A program made the translations under genes and the position numbers. This document shows, piece by piece, positions 1 through 8,779 of a stretch of DNA of 64,000 nucleotides; the first letter of the stretch is position 1, and every line of letters starts with the position of its first letter. The notes under the pieces are model-generated. The model did no database searches. It was not told the DNA's origin and was given only the letters and a program-made list of their open reading frames with translations. Origin of the DNA: Micromonospora haikouensis (GTDB taxonomy: Bacteria > Actinomycetota > Actinomycetes > Mycobacteriales > Micromonosporaceae); assembly GCF_900091595.1 (NCBI RefSeq), contig NZ_FMCW01000015.1, positions 62,001 to 126,000 on the forward strand, written 5' to 3'.

Positions 1-1286
1 CGCCGGCCGCTGCCCCACTCCACGGCGATCACCACCAGGTCGAGGGTGTGCCGCGGCTTCACCTTGACCCAGGCCGCGCCGCGCCGCCCGGCGTCGTAGG
101 GCGCGTCGGGGTTCTTGACCACCACGCCCTCCTGCCCGGCGTCGAGCGCCGCGGCGAAGGCCGCCCCGGCCGCCTCGGTGTCGTCGACCGTCATCCGGCC
201 GACCAGCAGCGTCGGGTCGACCGCGCCGGCCAGCGCCGCCCACCGCTCGCGGCCGGGCCGGTCGATCAGGTCGTCGCCGTCGAGGTGCAGCAGGTCGAAG
301 AAGTACGGTGTCAGCACCGCCTCGCCCGTGCTCTCGGCGGCGGCGCGCACGGCCGGGGCGACCGGGGCGAGGCCGTCGGCGACGGGTGCCGACACGGGCG
401 TGTCGTCGGACGAGCCGGCCCCGGCGGCCGGTGCGGAGCGGCGGGCGGCCCGGCTGGAGGTCTGCTGGAACGGCAGCGGCCGGCCGGTGTCGTCCAGCCC
501 GATGGCCTCGCCGTCGAGCACCAGCTCCCGGGCGGGCAGCGCCCGCACGGCGGCGACCACCTCGGGCACCCGGTCGGTGATCTCGTCCAGGCTGCGGGTG
601 AAGACCGCGATGTCGGGGCCGGAGCGGTGCACCTGGATGCGGATGCCGTCGAGCTTCACGTCGACCACGGCGGGGACGCCGGTCGCGGCCAGCGCGTCGT
701 CGACCGTGGGGGCGCTGGACGCCAGCATGGGGGCGAGCGGCCGGCCGACCCGGAGCCGGAACTCGGCCAGCGCCGCCGCGCCGCCGCCCAGGGCGGCCAC
801 CGCCACGGCCCGCAGGTCACCGGCGAGCAGCAGCGCCCGGCGTACGGCGGCCAGCGGCACGTCGGCGGCGCGGGCGACCGCGTCGGCGAGCAGCCCGGCC
901 TGGGCGCCCTGGCGCAGCTCGCCGCTGAACAGGCCGCGCAGCATCCGCTGCTCGTCGGCGGTGGCGGCGGCGAAGAGCCCGTGCAGGAGTTGCCGGCGGC
1001 GGGCCTGGGAGCCGGGGCCGGCCACCGACGCGATGTCGTCGATCGCGGCGTCGACCGCGCGGACGGTCAGGGTCGGCTCGGCGGCCGGCGGCGGCAGGTC
1101 GCGCAGCCCGGCCCAGCCGACGCCGGTCTGCCGCTGCCGCAGCTCACCGGCGAGCCAGCCGGCGCCCGCCGGGACCTCGGCGGGGTCGAGCGCCCGCAGC
1201 GCCGCCGCGAGCAGGTCCACCTTGGCCCGCCGGCCGGTGGTCGCGCCCACGGCGGCGGAGGTGGCCGCCAGGTCGAGGAACCGCAC
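1..1286 (-). CDS. ATP-dependent DNA ligase (C-terminus beyond window edge)
   Basis: Reading leftward, about 428 residues are visible before the gene leaves the window. It begins with the RFLDLAATSAAV start typical of LigB-type ATP-dependent ligases of actinobacteria. The nucleotidyl-transferase signature VDVKLDGIRIQVH is present, with the adenylated lysine near residue 211, followed by ELVLDGEAIG (motif III-like), the FDLLHLDG region and EGVVVKNPDAPY plus WVKVKP (motifs IV and V). The family joins nicked DNA using ATP and acts in repair. An ATG lies three codons upstream (1295), but the GTG at 1286 gives the canonical RFLDL start and has a purine-rich stretch just upstream. The family is about 500 residues long, so roughly 80 residues are missing here. 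Identity is sure; the start is less so. Confidence 0.93.
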   Translation of the reverse strand, partial: MRFLDLAATSAAVGATTGRRAKVDLLAAALRALDPAEVPAGAGWLAGELRQRQTGVGWAGLRDLPPPAAEPTLTVRAVDAAIDDIASVAGPGSQARRRQLLHGLFAAATADEQRMLRGLFSGELRQGAQAGLLADAVARAADVPLAAVRRALLLAGDLRAVAVAALGGGAAALAEFRLRVGRPLAPMLASSAPTVDDALAATGVPAVVDVKLDGIRIQVHRSGPDIAVFTRSLDEITDRVPEVVAAVRALPARELVLDGEAIGLDDTGRPLPFQQTSSRAARRSAPAAGAGSSDDTPVSAPVADGLAPVAPAVRAAAESTGEAVLTPYFFDLLHLDGDDLIDRPGRERWAALAGAVDPTLLVGRMTVDDTEAAGAAFAAALDAGQEGVVVKNPDAPYDAGRRGAAWVKVKPRHTLDLVVIAVEWGSGR

Positions 1287-1409
1287 GCACCTCATCCTGC
1301 CAGCCACCCCCGACACCGCTGGGGATACGCGGAACGCCACCGGAAGTTGCCGCTTCCGGAGCCGCCGCGTCACCCCGGCCCGGCACCCGTGCCGGATGCC
1401 CGGACCGCC

Positions 1410-1442
1410 CGGTCCCCGCCGCCCCCCAGCGTGCGGGGACCG
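1410..1442. terminator. Inverted repeat, possible terminator
   Basis: Ten-base perfect arms (CGGTCCCCGC and its complement) around a 13-base C-rich loop lie between the 3' end of the small gene at 1558-1764 and the start of the ligase gene. The rest of 1287-1557 shows no convincing gene. There is no U-tract, as is common in high-GC actinobacteria. Confidence 0.4.
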
Positions 1443-1557
1443 GTGTCTCGGTGGAGCCCGGCCCGCGCCGACCGCGCCCGGCCGGTCGCGCCACGACCGC
1501 ACGGCCGGCTGGCCGCGACCGCGACCGGACAGCTGGCCACGGCCGCAGGCCGCACGG

Positions 1558-1764
1558 TCAGGCCGCGACGGGCTCCTCGATGCGCAGGCCGCGGGCGCGC
1601 ACCTCGTCGGCGACGCGGGAGAGCAGCGCGTCGAGCGTCACCAGGGCGGTGGAAAGGTCACCGAGCTGTTCCTTGAGCGTGTCCTCGGACCACGCGGAGA
1701 CGTCCACGTCCCCCAGAGCGCTGACGGCGGCCCCGAGCCGCGCCATCACCTCGTTCGTACTCAT
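1558..1764 (-). CDS. Small helical protein, resembles N-terminus of DUF222 proteins
   Basis: A 68-residue protein starting MSTNEVMARLGAAVSALGDV and ending with EEPVAA. It is predicted helical, with a regular pattern (LGDLSTALVTLDALLSRVADEVRARG) like the first helices of DUF222/HNH proteins, but there is no HNH part. It could be a stand-alone small protein or a remnant of a longer one. I chose the ATG at 1764 over a farther upstream ATG (1809) because conserved-looking sequence begins there. Function unknown; the similarity is an impression, not a search result. Confidence 0.6.
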   Translation of the reverse strand: MSTNEVMARLGAAVSALGDVDVSAWSEDTLKEQLGDLSTALVTLDALLSRVADEVRARGLRIEEPVAA

Positions 1765-1877
1765 GTTCGAAAGGCTATACCAGGCTGTCCCGCGACACGC
1801 CGAAAACACCCCGATGAACTGGGACGTTACGGTTCCGTCACCTAACTCCGGTTCGTGCCGGCGGCGTCACCCGCGCC

Positions 1878-3254
1878 TCAGCGGCCCCGCTCCGCCGCCG
1901 CGGCCACCTTCGCCAGCAGCAGCGCCTCGGCCGCGCAGACCCGGGCGAACTCGCCGAGGTGCAGGCTCTCGTTCGGGCCGTGCGCCCGGGCGTGCGGGTC
2001 CTCCACCCCGGTCACCAGAATCGCCGCCTGCGGGAACATCTCCTGGAACGTGGCGATGAACGGGATCGACCCGCCGATGCCGATGTCCACGGGCTCGGTG
2101 CCGTCCCAGGCCGTACGGAAGGCGTCGCGGGCCGCGTCGAACATCGGGCCGGACGCGTCGATGACGCACGGGGCACCGTCGTGCTCCAGCGTCACCGCCA
2201 CCCGGGCGCCCCACGGGGCGTGCTTCGTCAGGTGCTCGCGCACCGCCGCGTACGCCCGCTGCGGGTCGTCGCCCGGCGCGAGCCGCACGCTCAGCTTGGC
2301 CTTCGCCGCCGGGACCAGGGCGTTCGGGGCCTCGCCGGTGGCCGGGGCGTCGATGCCGAGCACGGCCAGCGCCGGCTTGGTCCAGATCCGGTCGGTGATC
2401 CGGCCGGTGCCGATGAGCGACACGCCGTCGACCAGCCCGGCCTCGGCCCGGAACCGGTCCTGCGGGTAGTCCACGGTCGCGCCCTCCCGGCCGGACAGCC
2501 CGGCGACCGCCACGTCCCCGGCGTCGTCGTGCAGCGTCGCCAGCAGCCGGACCAGCGTCGTCAGCGCGTCGGGCACCGCGCCGCCGAACATGCCGCTGTG
2601 CACGGCGTGGTCCAGGGTGCGGACCTCCACGAAGCAGTTGACGATGCCGCGCAGCGACGTGGTCAGCGCCGGCACGCCGACGTCCCAGTTGGCCGAGTCG
2701 GCGATCACGATCACGTCCGAGGCGAGCGCGTCGCGGTGCTCGGCGAGCAGCCGCTCCAGCGAGTCCGAGCCGTACTCCTCCTCGCCCTCGACGAAGATCA
2801 CCACGCCGACGGGGAGCCGGTCACCGAACGCGCGCAGCGCCGCGACGTGCGCCATGATCCCGGCCTTGTCGTCGGCCGCGCCCCGGCCGTAGAGGCGGCC
2901 GTCCCGCTCGACGGGCTCGAACGGGTCGGACTCCCACAGCGACAGGTCGCCCACGGGCTGCACGTCGTGGTGGGCGTAGAGCAGCACGGTCGGCGCGCCG
3001 GGCGGGGCGGCCCGCGTCCCGATCACCGCCGGCTGCCCGCCGGACCGCACGATCCGCACGTCGAGGTCGCAGCCGCGCAGCAGCTCCGCCACCGCCTCGG
3101 CGGACCGCTCGACGTGCGAGTGGTCGAAGCCGTCGAAGGCGATGCCGGGAATGCGGACGAGTCGTTCCAGGTCGGCGCGGACGCCGGGCAGTTCCCGCGC
3201 GACGGCGGCCCGCACCTCGGCGTCGGACATGATCGGTGAGGTCATGACCGGCAT
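1878..3254 (-). CDS. M20/M25/M40 family dipeptidase (metallopeptidase)
   Basis: The 458-residue product has the M20 layout. LLYAHHDVQP at about residues 91-100 supplies the first metal ligand (H95) and catalytic Asp (D97); GRGAADDKAG carries the bridging Asp; VEGEEEYGS carries the catalytic Glu pair. A lid/dimerisation domain lies in the middle and a C-terminal HARAHGPNE segment supplies the last His ligand. Members hydrolyse dipeptides or N-acyl amino acids with two zinc ions in the cytoplasm. Length matches the family. Several in-frame ATGs lie near the start (3254, 3245, 3230), so the exact N-terminus is uncertain. It lies 12 bp downstream of the kinase-like gene at 3267-3896 on the same strand, so they are probably cotranscribed. 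Confidence 0.92.
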   Translation of the reverse strand: MPVMTSPIMSDAEVRAAVARELPGVRADLERLVRIPGIAFDGFDHSHVERSAEAVAELLRGCDLDVRIVRSGGQPAVIGTRAAPPGAPTVLLYAHHDVQPVGDLSLWESDPFEPVERDGRLYGRGAADDKAGIMAHVAALRAFGDRLPVGVVIFVEGEEEYGSDSLERLLAEHRDALASDVIVIADSANWDVGVPALTTSLRGIVNCFVEVRTLDHAVHSGMFGGAVPDALTTLVRLLATLHDDAGDVAVAGLSGREGATVDYPQDRFRAEAGLVDGVSLIGTGRITDRIWTKPALAVLGIDAPATGEAPNALVPAAKAKLSVRLAPGDDPQRAYAAVREHLTKHAPWGARVAVTLEHDGAPCVIDASGPMFDAARDAFRTAWDGTEPVDIGIGGSIPFIATFQEMFPQAAILVTGVEDPHARAHGPNESLHLGEFARVCAAEALLLAKVAAAAERGR

Positions 3255-3266
3255 CGTATGCCGGCC

Positions 3267-3896
3267 TTACCGAGGCCGGCGGCGGACGTACTCGGTGCCG
3301 GGGTCGTGCGGCACGTCCGGCGCGCCGTCGACGACCAGGTCGACCGCGTCGGCCGTGCCGTCGGCGGCGAAGTGCGCGCGCTCACCGACGTGCCAGCGGC
3401 GCAGCTCGGGCAGGATCCCCGGCCCGTCCCGGGCGACGGCCCGGGTCAGCCGCAGCTCGGCGGGCGCGGTGACCAGCACCGACAGGGTCAGCTCGGGCCG
3501 GACGGCCGCCCGCGCCGCCGACACCCCCTCGACGATCACGACACCGGCGGGCGGGACGGGCACCTCGCCGGGCAGGAAGCGGTGCCGCACCCAGCTGTAC
3601 CGCCGGTAGGACCCCGGCTGACCGGCCCGCAGCGGGGCGAGCACCCACCGCTCCAGCCGGGACCAGAAGGTGAGCTGGTCGGGCCAGCCGTCGAGCAGGT
3701 CGTCGGTGTGCACCACCGGTGGTCGCCCGCCGCCGGGCAGCGCCGCCAGGGCGTCCGCGAGGCGCGCCGCGAAGAGGCTCTTGCCCGCGCCGCTCGGCCC
3801 GTCGACCGCCACCAGTCGGGTACGCCCCAACCGCGCCGGCCCGGCCAGCACCCGCCGGCCCAGCCCGGCGTACGTCTCGACGACCGGCACCCCCAC
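3267..3896 (-). CDS. Uridine kinase-like P-loop protein
   Basis: A 209-residue P-loop protein. The Walker A motif VDGPSGAGKS is at residues 31-40, HTDDLLDGW resembles the substrate-binding region of uridine/nucleoside kinases, and VVIVEGVSAAR is the Walker B-like strand followed by the family's 'EG' pair. RAVARDGPG lies in the expected lid region. Actinobacterial members of this branch are usually named uridine kinase, but their substrate is rarely tested. It is first in a likely two-gene unit with the M20 dipeptidase downstream. Confidence 0.8.
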   Translation of the reverse strand: MGVPVVETYAGLGRRVLAGPARLGRTRLVAVDGPSGAGKSLFAARLADALAALPGGGRPPVVHTDDLLDGWPDQLTFWSRLERWVLAPLRAGQPGSYRRYSWVRHRFLPGEVPVPPAGVVIVEGVSAARAAVRPELTLSVLVTAPAELRLTRAVARDGPGILPELRRWHVGERAHFAADGTADAVDLVVDGAPDVPHDPGTEYVRRRPR

Positions 3897-3969
3897 GGCC
3901 CCGACGCTAGCGGTCCGCCCCGGCGGGCACGTCGGCCGTACGTCGTCCGGTCGAACCGAGGCCGTTTCG

Positions 3970-4000
3970 TTGCGCGGAGTCCCCGGGCCGCAGGCATGAT
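3970..4000 (+). promoter_or_regulatory. Possible promoter for a leaderless rhodanese mRNA
   Basis: A TTGCGC (3970) and CATGAT (3995) pair with 19-bp spacing lies so that the -10-like hexamer ends six bases before the GTG of the rhodanese gene. No ribosome binding site precedes that GTG. This suggests a leaderless transcript, a common arrangement in actinobacteria. The spacing is slightly long. Confidence 0.35.
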
Positions 4001-4006
4001 CGTGCC

Positions 4007-4423
4007 GTGCGCCACAACGTGATGAGCCCGGGCATCGACGCCCTGCTGGAACAGGCCCGTTCGGGGGTCCGCCGGCTGACCCCGCACGAGACGGTCGAGG
4101 CGGTACGCCTCGGCGCGCTGCTCGTCGACACCCGCACCGATGCGCAGCGCCGGGATCAGGGCGACCTGCCCGGCGCGGTCGTCATCGACCGGACGGTGCT
4201 GGAGTGGCGGCTCGATCCGGCCAGCGAGTGGCGCATCCCCGAGGCCACCGGGTACGACCGGGAGATCGTGGTGGTGTGCCGGCAGGGCTACAGCTCCAGC
4301 CTGGCCGTGGCGAGCCTGCGGACGCTCGGCCTGCACCGCGCCACCGACCTGGTCGGCGGCGTCGAGGCATGGCGGGAGGCGGGGCTGCCGATGTCCGACC
4401 GCCCCGCCGACATCCGCTACTGA
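4007..4423 (+). CDS. Rhodanese-like (sulfurtransferase) domain protein
   Basis: A 138-residue single rhodanese domain. The strand-turn LLVDTRTDAQR near residues 39-48 is the typical CH2A-like segment, and the active-site loop CRQGYSSSLA begins with Cys91, expected to carry a persulfide. GGVEAWREAGLP is the classical C-terminal signature. Such proteins transfer sulfur or act in redox control. It is divergent from the kinase/dipeptidase pair and convergent with the gene at 4492-5553. The stop codon lies within a short duplicated stretch (GCTACTGACCGCCCGCT occurs twice, near 4417 and 4434). Confidence 0.9.
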   Translation: MRHNVMSPGIDALLEQARSGVRRLTPHETVEAVRLGALLVDTRTDAQRRDQGDLPGAVVIDRTVLEWRLDPASEWRIPEATGYDREIVVVCRQGYSSSLAVASLRTLGLHRATDLVGGVEAWREAGLPMSDRPADIRY

Positions 4424-4491
4424 CCGCCCGCTCGCTACTGACCGCCCGCTGGCGGTGCTGGCCGGGCGGCGGTGCTGGGACCGGGCGGCGG

Positions 4492-5553
4492 TCAGGCCGG
4501 CTCGGTCACCCGGCCCAGCCAGTGGGCCGCCTCGGCCTCGGTGAGCGCCCCGTCGACCGTCAGGGCCGCCGACATCAGCGGGAACCGCCGGATGTTGTTC
4601 CAGCTCCGCTGGTACGGCGGCGGGTCGAGGACCACGACGCGGGCACCCTCGAAGAGCGGGATGTCCGCCGGGGCGCCCTCGTTCCAGATCCACTTGCCGT
4701 GCCCGTCGACCAGGTTGAAGCTGCCCACGACGGTGCCGCCGAACCGGTCCTCGGGCGCGTCGGTGGCCACCTCCACCCAGGCCGGGTCGACGGTCAGCCC
4801 CTCGATCAGCCCCCGCTCCGCCGGGCCGGCGAGCGCCCCGGCCAGCAGGGTGTGCAGCTGGAAGTTGTCGGCCACCCCGTCGATGGTGACCCGCCAGCCC
4901 CGGCCCGTGGCCCGGTGCAGCACCAGCAGCCGCTCGCCGTCGAGCACCCGCAGCAGGCCCAGGACGCACTCCAGGTCGGGCCGCTCGCCGGCCAGCCCGG
5001 CACCGACCTCCAGCAGCCGCTCCCGGTGCGGGAACGAGGCGCGCACCGACGCGGACTGCTGCAACAGGGTGATCACGGGCATCGCCCAGGTGCCGGCCGC
5101 GTACCAGCCCTGGACCGCGTCGATGGCGGCGGCCTCGTCGTCGCACGCCTCCGTCAGGGCGGCGAGCGCGTCGTCCATCGTGGCGGTATCGTCGGGGTCG
5201 GGCAGGGCGTCGTCGCCGCGTACCCGCTGCCAGCCGGAGCGGAAGCGGTGCGCGCCGGCCAGCGCGGCGGCGAGCCCGTCGGCGGCCGGGGTGACCAGCT
5301 CGTCGGGGCGGGCCCCCAGCTCGACCAGCGCGCCGCAGAGGACGGAGAACTGGCCGCCCGCGCCGGTGCCGAGCTGCGGCAGCAGCGCCACGCACCGGGG
5401 CAGCACCGCGTCCAGCTCCGCCACGGACGCCTGCTGCGCCGCCTGCCAGACCCGCGCCACGGCCCTGGTCATGGCGTCACCGTCGCGCCCGCGCACGGCC
5501 GCCTCGACGTCGGCGACCCGGTCCGCCAGCTTCCCCCTGCGATTGAAGATCAT
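4492..5553 (-). CDS. Conserved hypothetical protein
   Basis: A 353-residue soluble protein starting MIFNRRGKLADRVADVEAAV. The N-terminal two-thirds is Ala/Leu-rich and helical (perhaps HEAT-like), and the C-terminal third has many Trp/Asp/Pro (GKWIWNEGAPADIP, PPPYQRSWNNIRRFPLM). No catalytic motif or membrane segment is evident. I do not recognise a named family and give it no function. Codon use matches its neighbours, so it is a resident gene. Confidence 0.8.
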   Translation of the reverse strand: MIFNRRGKLADRVADVEAAVRGRDGDAMTRAVARVWQAAQQASVAELDAVLPRCVALLPQLGTGAGGQFSVLCGALVELGARPDELVTPAADGLAAALAGAHRFRSGWQRVRGDDALPDPDDTATMDDALAALTEACDDEAAAIDAVQGWYAAGTWAMPVITLLQQSASVRASFPHRERLLEVGAGLAGERPDLECVLGLLRVLDGERLLVLHRATGRGWRVTIDGVADNFQLHTLLAGALAGPAERGLIEGLTVDPAWVEVATDAPEDRFGGTVVGSFNLVDGHGKWIWNEGAPADIPLFEGARVVVLDPPPYQRSWNNIRRFPLMSAALTVDGALTEAEAAHWLGRVTEPA

Positions 5554-5696
5554 CGGCGCAGCCTAGCGAGCGCGCCGGGCCCCGACGGCCGCCGACGGGG
5601 GTGGCGGCGACCCGGGATCCGACTCGCGGTCGCCGACCTGCGCGTGTCCGGACATGTGCGACACGTCACTGCCGGCGAGGTACCCGGGAGCCGGTC

Positions 5697-5850
5697 GGCG
5701 CGACGCTCGCTCCGCATGGCCGGAGCCCGTTTCGGCGCGGCGCGCCGGGTTCCGGGTGGGTTCGGCGCGACGCGCTGGATGGCTGAGGGCCGGGTCAGCG
5801 CGGCGCTCCGGATGGCTGGGGTACCGGGTCAGCGCGGCGCTCCGGGTGGG
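5697..5850. repeat. Degenerate tandem repeat at the 3' end of cobQ
   Basis: About five imperfect units of 30-37 bp built around CGCGGCGCTCCGG and GGATGGCTG run from 5697 to 5850. The last two units share a perfect 22-bp core (5790-5811 and 5824-5845, 34 bp apart). The last core copy covers the cobQ stop codon, so the repeat has grown into the gene end and the adjacent spacer. Confidence 0.6.
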
Positions 5851-7373
5851 ACGAACGGCAGGCCGGCGGGCGGACCGGACTCGATCAGCCGCCACAGGGC
5901 CGCCGTGTCGAGGTGCTCCTCGACCAGGTCGCCGAGCAGGTCCAGGGAGCGCTCGCGGGCGGCGGCGAAGCTGGTGTCCGGGGCCACCCGGAACCCGGTA
6001 CGGCCGGCGAGGCGGGCCGCCTCGGTGAGGAACCGGCGACGGAACGCGTCGGACTCGAAGGCCCCGTGCCAGTGGGTGCCGCACACCGCGCCGCGCACGG
6101 CCCCCTCGCCGGTGCCGTCGGCGTACGCCAGCAGGGGCGGCAGCCCCGGGTCGGCCGACGAGACGTGCCCGTGGTGGATCTCGTACCCCCGGACCGGGAC
6201 GCCCGGGTCGGCGGCGGCGGTGCCGGCGGCCTGCCGGACGGTCTTGCGCGCGGCGAAGGTGACCTCGACCGGCAGCAGGCCCAGCCCCGCGACGCTGCCC
6301 GCGCGGCTCTCCACCTCGTCGTGCACGGCCCGGCCGAGCATCTGGAAGCCGCCGCAGATGCCCAGCAGCGGCTTTCCGGCCGCCGCGTGCGCCGCCACGG
6401 CGTCGGCCAGCCCGGTCTCGCGCAGCCAGGCCAGGTCGGCCACGGTGGACTTCGAGCCGGGCAGCACGACCACGTCGGCGGCGGCCAGCTCGGCCGGCTC
6501 CACGGTCAGCCGGACCCGGACGCCGGGCTCGGTGGCCAGCGCCTCCACGTCGGTGGCGTTGCTGATCCGGGGCAGCCGGACGACCGCCACGTCCAGCCAG
6601 TCCGTGCCGTGCGGGGCCGCCGGCCGACCGAGCACCCGGCCGTACGCAAGCGAGTCCTCCGCGTCCAGCCACAGGTCCAGGTGCCAGGGCAGCACCCCGT
6701 ACGTGGGGCGCCCGGTGACCCGGGCCAGCATGTCCAGCCCCGGCCGGAGCAGCCCGAGGTCGCCCCGGAACTTGTTGATCACGAAACCGGCGACCAGCGC
6801 CTGGTCGGCCGGGTCGAGCAGGGCGACCGTGCCGAACATCGAGGCGAACACCCCGCCCCGGTCGATGTCACCCACCACGATCGTGGGCAGCCCGGCGTGC
6901 CGGGCCAGCCCCATGTTCACGTAGTCGCCGGCCCGCAGGTTAATCTCCGCCGGGCTGCCGGCCCCCTCGCAGACCACCACCTCGTACGCCTCCCGCAGCT
7001 CGGCCAGCGCGGCGAACGCCGCCTCGGCGAGGCGGGGCCGCAGGGCGTGGTAGTTGCCGGCGGTGACCGTGTCGACGGCCTCGCCGAGCAGCACCACCTG
7101 GCTGGACCGGTCGCTGCCCGGCTTGAGCAGCACCGGGTTGAACCGCAGGTCGGGGGCGATTCCGCAGGCCGCCGCCTGCATCGCCTGAGCCCGACCGATC
7201 TCCCCGCCCCGGCCGTCCGGGCCGACCACCACTGCCGAGTTGTTCGACATGTTCTGCGCCTTGAACGGGGCGACCTTCACCCCGCGCCGGTGCAGCCAGC
7301 GGCAGATCCCGGCGGTGAGCACGCTCTTGCCCGCGTCGGAGGTGGTGCCGGCGACCAGCAGCCCCCCGCTCAC
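5829..7373 (-). CDS. cobQ: Cobyric acid synthase (CobQ/CbiP)
   Basis: A 514-residue glutamine-dependent amidotransferase that amidates side chains b, d, e and g of adenosyl-cobyrinic acid a,c-diamide in cobalamin synthesis. The N-terminal dethiobiotin-synthetase-like domain has GTTSDAGKS (residues 9-17), [11 protein letters not shown] and [12 protein letters not shown]. The C-terminal class I glutaminase domain has [12 protein letters not shown] with the nucleophilic Cys, and GYEIHHGH and GTHWHGAFE with the His partner. The GTG at 7373 was chosen because it overlaps the cobD stop (GTGA), places the P-loop correctly, and excludes an unrelated Gly/Arg-rich upstream extension. It is translationally coupled to cobD. 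Confidence 0.96.
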   Translation of the reverse strand: MSGGLLVAGTTSDAGKSVLTAGICRWLHRRGVKVAPFKAQNMSNNSAVVVGPDGRGGEIGRAQAMQAAACGIAPDLRFNPVLLKPGSDRSSQVVLLGEAVDTVTAGNYHALRPRLAEAAFAALAELREAYEVVVCEGAGSPAEINLRAGDYVNMGLARHAGLPTIVVGDIDRGGVFASMFGTVALLDPADQALVAGFVINKFRGDLGLLRPGLDMLARVTGRPTYGVLPWHLDLWLDAEDSLAYGRVLGRPAAPHGTDWLDVAVVRLPRISNATDVEALATEPGVRVRLTVEPAELAAADVVVLPGSKSTVADLAWLRETGLADAVAAHAAAGKPLLGICGGFQMLGRAVHDEVESRAGSVAGLGLLPVEVTFAARKTVRQAAGTAAADPGVPVRGYEIHHGHVSSADPGLPPLLAYADGTGEGAVRGAVCGTHWHGAFESDAFRRRFLTEAARLAGRTGFRVAPDTSFAAARERSLDLLGDLVEEHLDTAALWRLIESGPPAGLPFVPPGAPR

Positions 7374-8476
7374 CTGCCCTCTCCCCCGCCCCACCGGCCC
7401 GCCCTCGCCGCCGCGGTCCTCGTCAGGGCGGTCCCCGCCGCCGCCGCGGTCCTTTTCAGCGCGGTCCCCGCCACAGCAGCGCCCGCCGCGGTGGTCCTCC
7501 TCAGCACGGTCCTCGCCGCCGCGCCGACCAGCCGGCCGACCGTCACCGGGTAGGCGGCGGCCAGCCCGAGCGCGGCCAGCCCCACCGCCCCGGAGATCCG
7601 CGCCGCGCGCTTCAGGTGCCGCGCCTCCGGACGGGGCCCGTCCCCGAGGTACGGCCGCACCTCCGACCGCCCGAAGTAGACGTTGCGCCCGCCCAGCCGC
7701 ACGCCGAGCGCGCCCGCCATCGCCGCCTCGCACTGCCCTGCGTTCGGGCTGGGATGGTCGTCACGGTCGCGCAGCCACACCCGCCAGGCCCGCCCCCGGT
7801 CGCCGTGCGCCGTCGGGGCCACGGCGACGGTGAGCAGGCCGGTCAGCCGGGACGGCACGAGGTTGAGCAGGTCGTCGAGGCGGGCCGACGCGGTGCCGAA
7901 GCGGGCGTACCGCGGCGACCGGTGACCGACCATCGCGTCGAGCGTGTTCGCCGCCCGGTAGCCGAGCAGGCCGGGCAGCCCGGCGACCGCCCCCCACAGC
8001 AACGGGGCGACCACCGCGTCGGAGGTGTTCTCGGCGACGGACTCGACGGTGGCGCGTGCCAACTCGGGCTCGTCCAGCATCGACGGGTCCCGCCCGCACA
8101 GGTGCCCCAACCGGCGGCGGGCCGCCGGTACGTCCCCGCCGCGCAACGCGCGACCCATCACCTTCGCCTCGTGGCGCAGGGTGCGCCCGCCGAGCACCGT
8201 CCAGGTGGTGGCGGCCACCAGCACTGCCCGAGCGACCGGCCGGTGCCGGGTGCCCACCGTCGCCGCCGCCCCGACCAGCACCGGCACGCCCACGGCGAGC
8301 GCCGTGAACGCCGCACCGGCTGCCCGGTCCGGCCGGTAGACGCGCCGCTCCAGCGCCCCGGCCGCCCGGCCGAACCCGGCCACGGGATGCCAGCGTCGCG
8401 GGTCGCCGAGGAGGGAGTCCAGCGCGTACCCCGCCACCAGCCCTGCCGCGTTAGCCACGGCGATCGACTGCCGCAC
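7370..8476 (-). CDS. cobD: Adenosylcobinamide-phosphate synthase (CobD/CbiB)
   Basis: A 368-residue polytopic membrane protein that attaches the aminopropanol arm to cobyric acid. Family hallmarks are [18 protein letters not shown] near the N-terminus, [36 protein letters not shown] and [21 protein letters not shown]. The last 50 or so residues form an Ala/Thr/Arg low-complexity tail (repeats of [19 protein letters not shown] type) beyond the conserved fold, which is unusual. It lies directly upstream of cobQ with a 4-bp GTGA overlap. I saw no cobalamin riboswitch box upstream. Confidence 0.95.
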   Translation of the reverse strand: MRQSIAVANAAGLVAGYALDSLLGDPRRWHPVAGFGRAAGALERRVYRPDRAAGAAFTALAVGVPVLVGAAATVGTRHRPVARAVLVAATTWTVLGGRTLRHEAKVMGRALRGGDVPAARRRLGHLCGRDPSMLDEPELARATVESVAENTSDAVVAPLLWGAVAGLPGLLGYRAANTLDAMVGHRSPRYARFGTASARLDDLLNLVPSRLTGLLTVAVAPTAHGDRGRAWRVWLRDRDDHPSPNAGQCEAAMAGALGVRLGGRNVYFGRSEVRPYLGDGPRPEARHLKRAARISGAVGLAALGLAAAYPVTVGRLVGAAARTVLRRTTAAGAAVAGTALKRTAAAAGTALTRTAAARAGRWGGGEGR

Positions 8477-8612
8477 CTGGCACCACCTCCGGCCGGCAGC
8501 CTAGCCGCCGCTCCTCAGCGGGGCGGCGTCATGCCGCCCGGATCGGGGTCCGGGACCGGGGCCGGGCACCGCTCGGGCGAGGGTCGGCCGGGCCGGGCAC
8601 CGCTCGGGCGAC

Positions 8613-8672
8613 GTCATGTCGGCGACATGGCGTTATCCCGGCGCCAGGACACCGCCATGTCCCCGACATGAT
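8613..8672. terminator. Double-dyad inverted repeat between cobD and ssb
   Basis: Arms at 8613-8632 and 8653-8672 (TCATGTCGGCGACATGGCG and its near-complement, two mismatches) can form a long stem. Each arm is itself a dyad (CATGTCGGCGACATG, 7+1+7, perfect in the left arm). It lies downstream of ssb and upstream of cobD, so it could be the ssb terminator or paired operators. The rest of 8477-8779 holds no gene and no B12-box that I can see. Confidence 0.5.
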
Positions 8673-8779
8673 CACTCCTCCGGCCGGAGCCCGCCCCGTG
8701 CCGGCCGCCCGACCGGCGTGCGCCCCGTGCCGCGCCTCGGTCAGCCTGCCGCGCTCGGTCGGCGTCCGCCGCCGGGCCG

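Noticed and set aside
1-1845. Very long open frames on the plus strand at the left edge
   Set aside because: They run opposite to the DNA ligase gene and have the Arg/Gly/Pro-rich composition of antisense frames; the ligase motifs on the minus strand are decisive.
8477-8779. Cobalamin riboswitch before cobD
   Set aside because: No B12-box-like sequence was found; the only structure is the double dyad, which is better placed as the ssb terminator or an operator.
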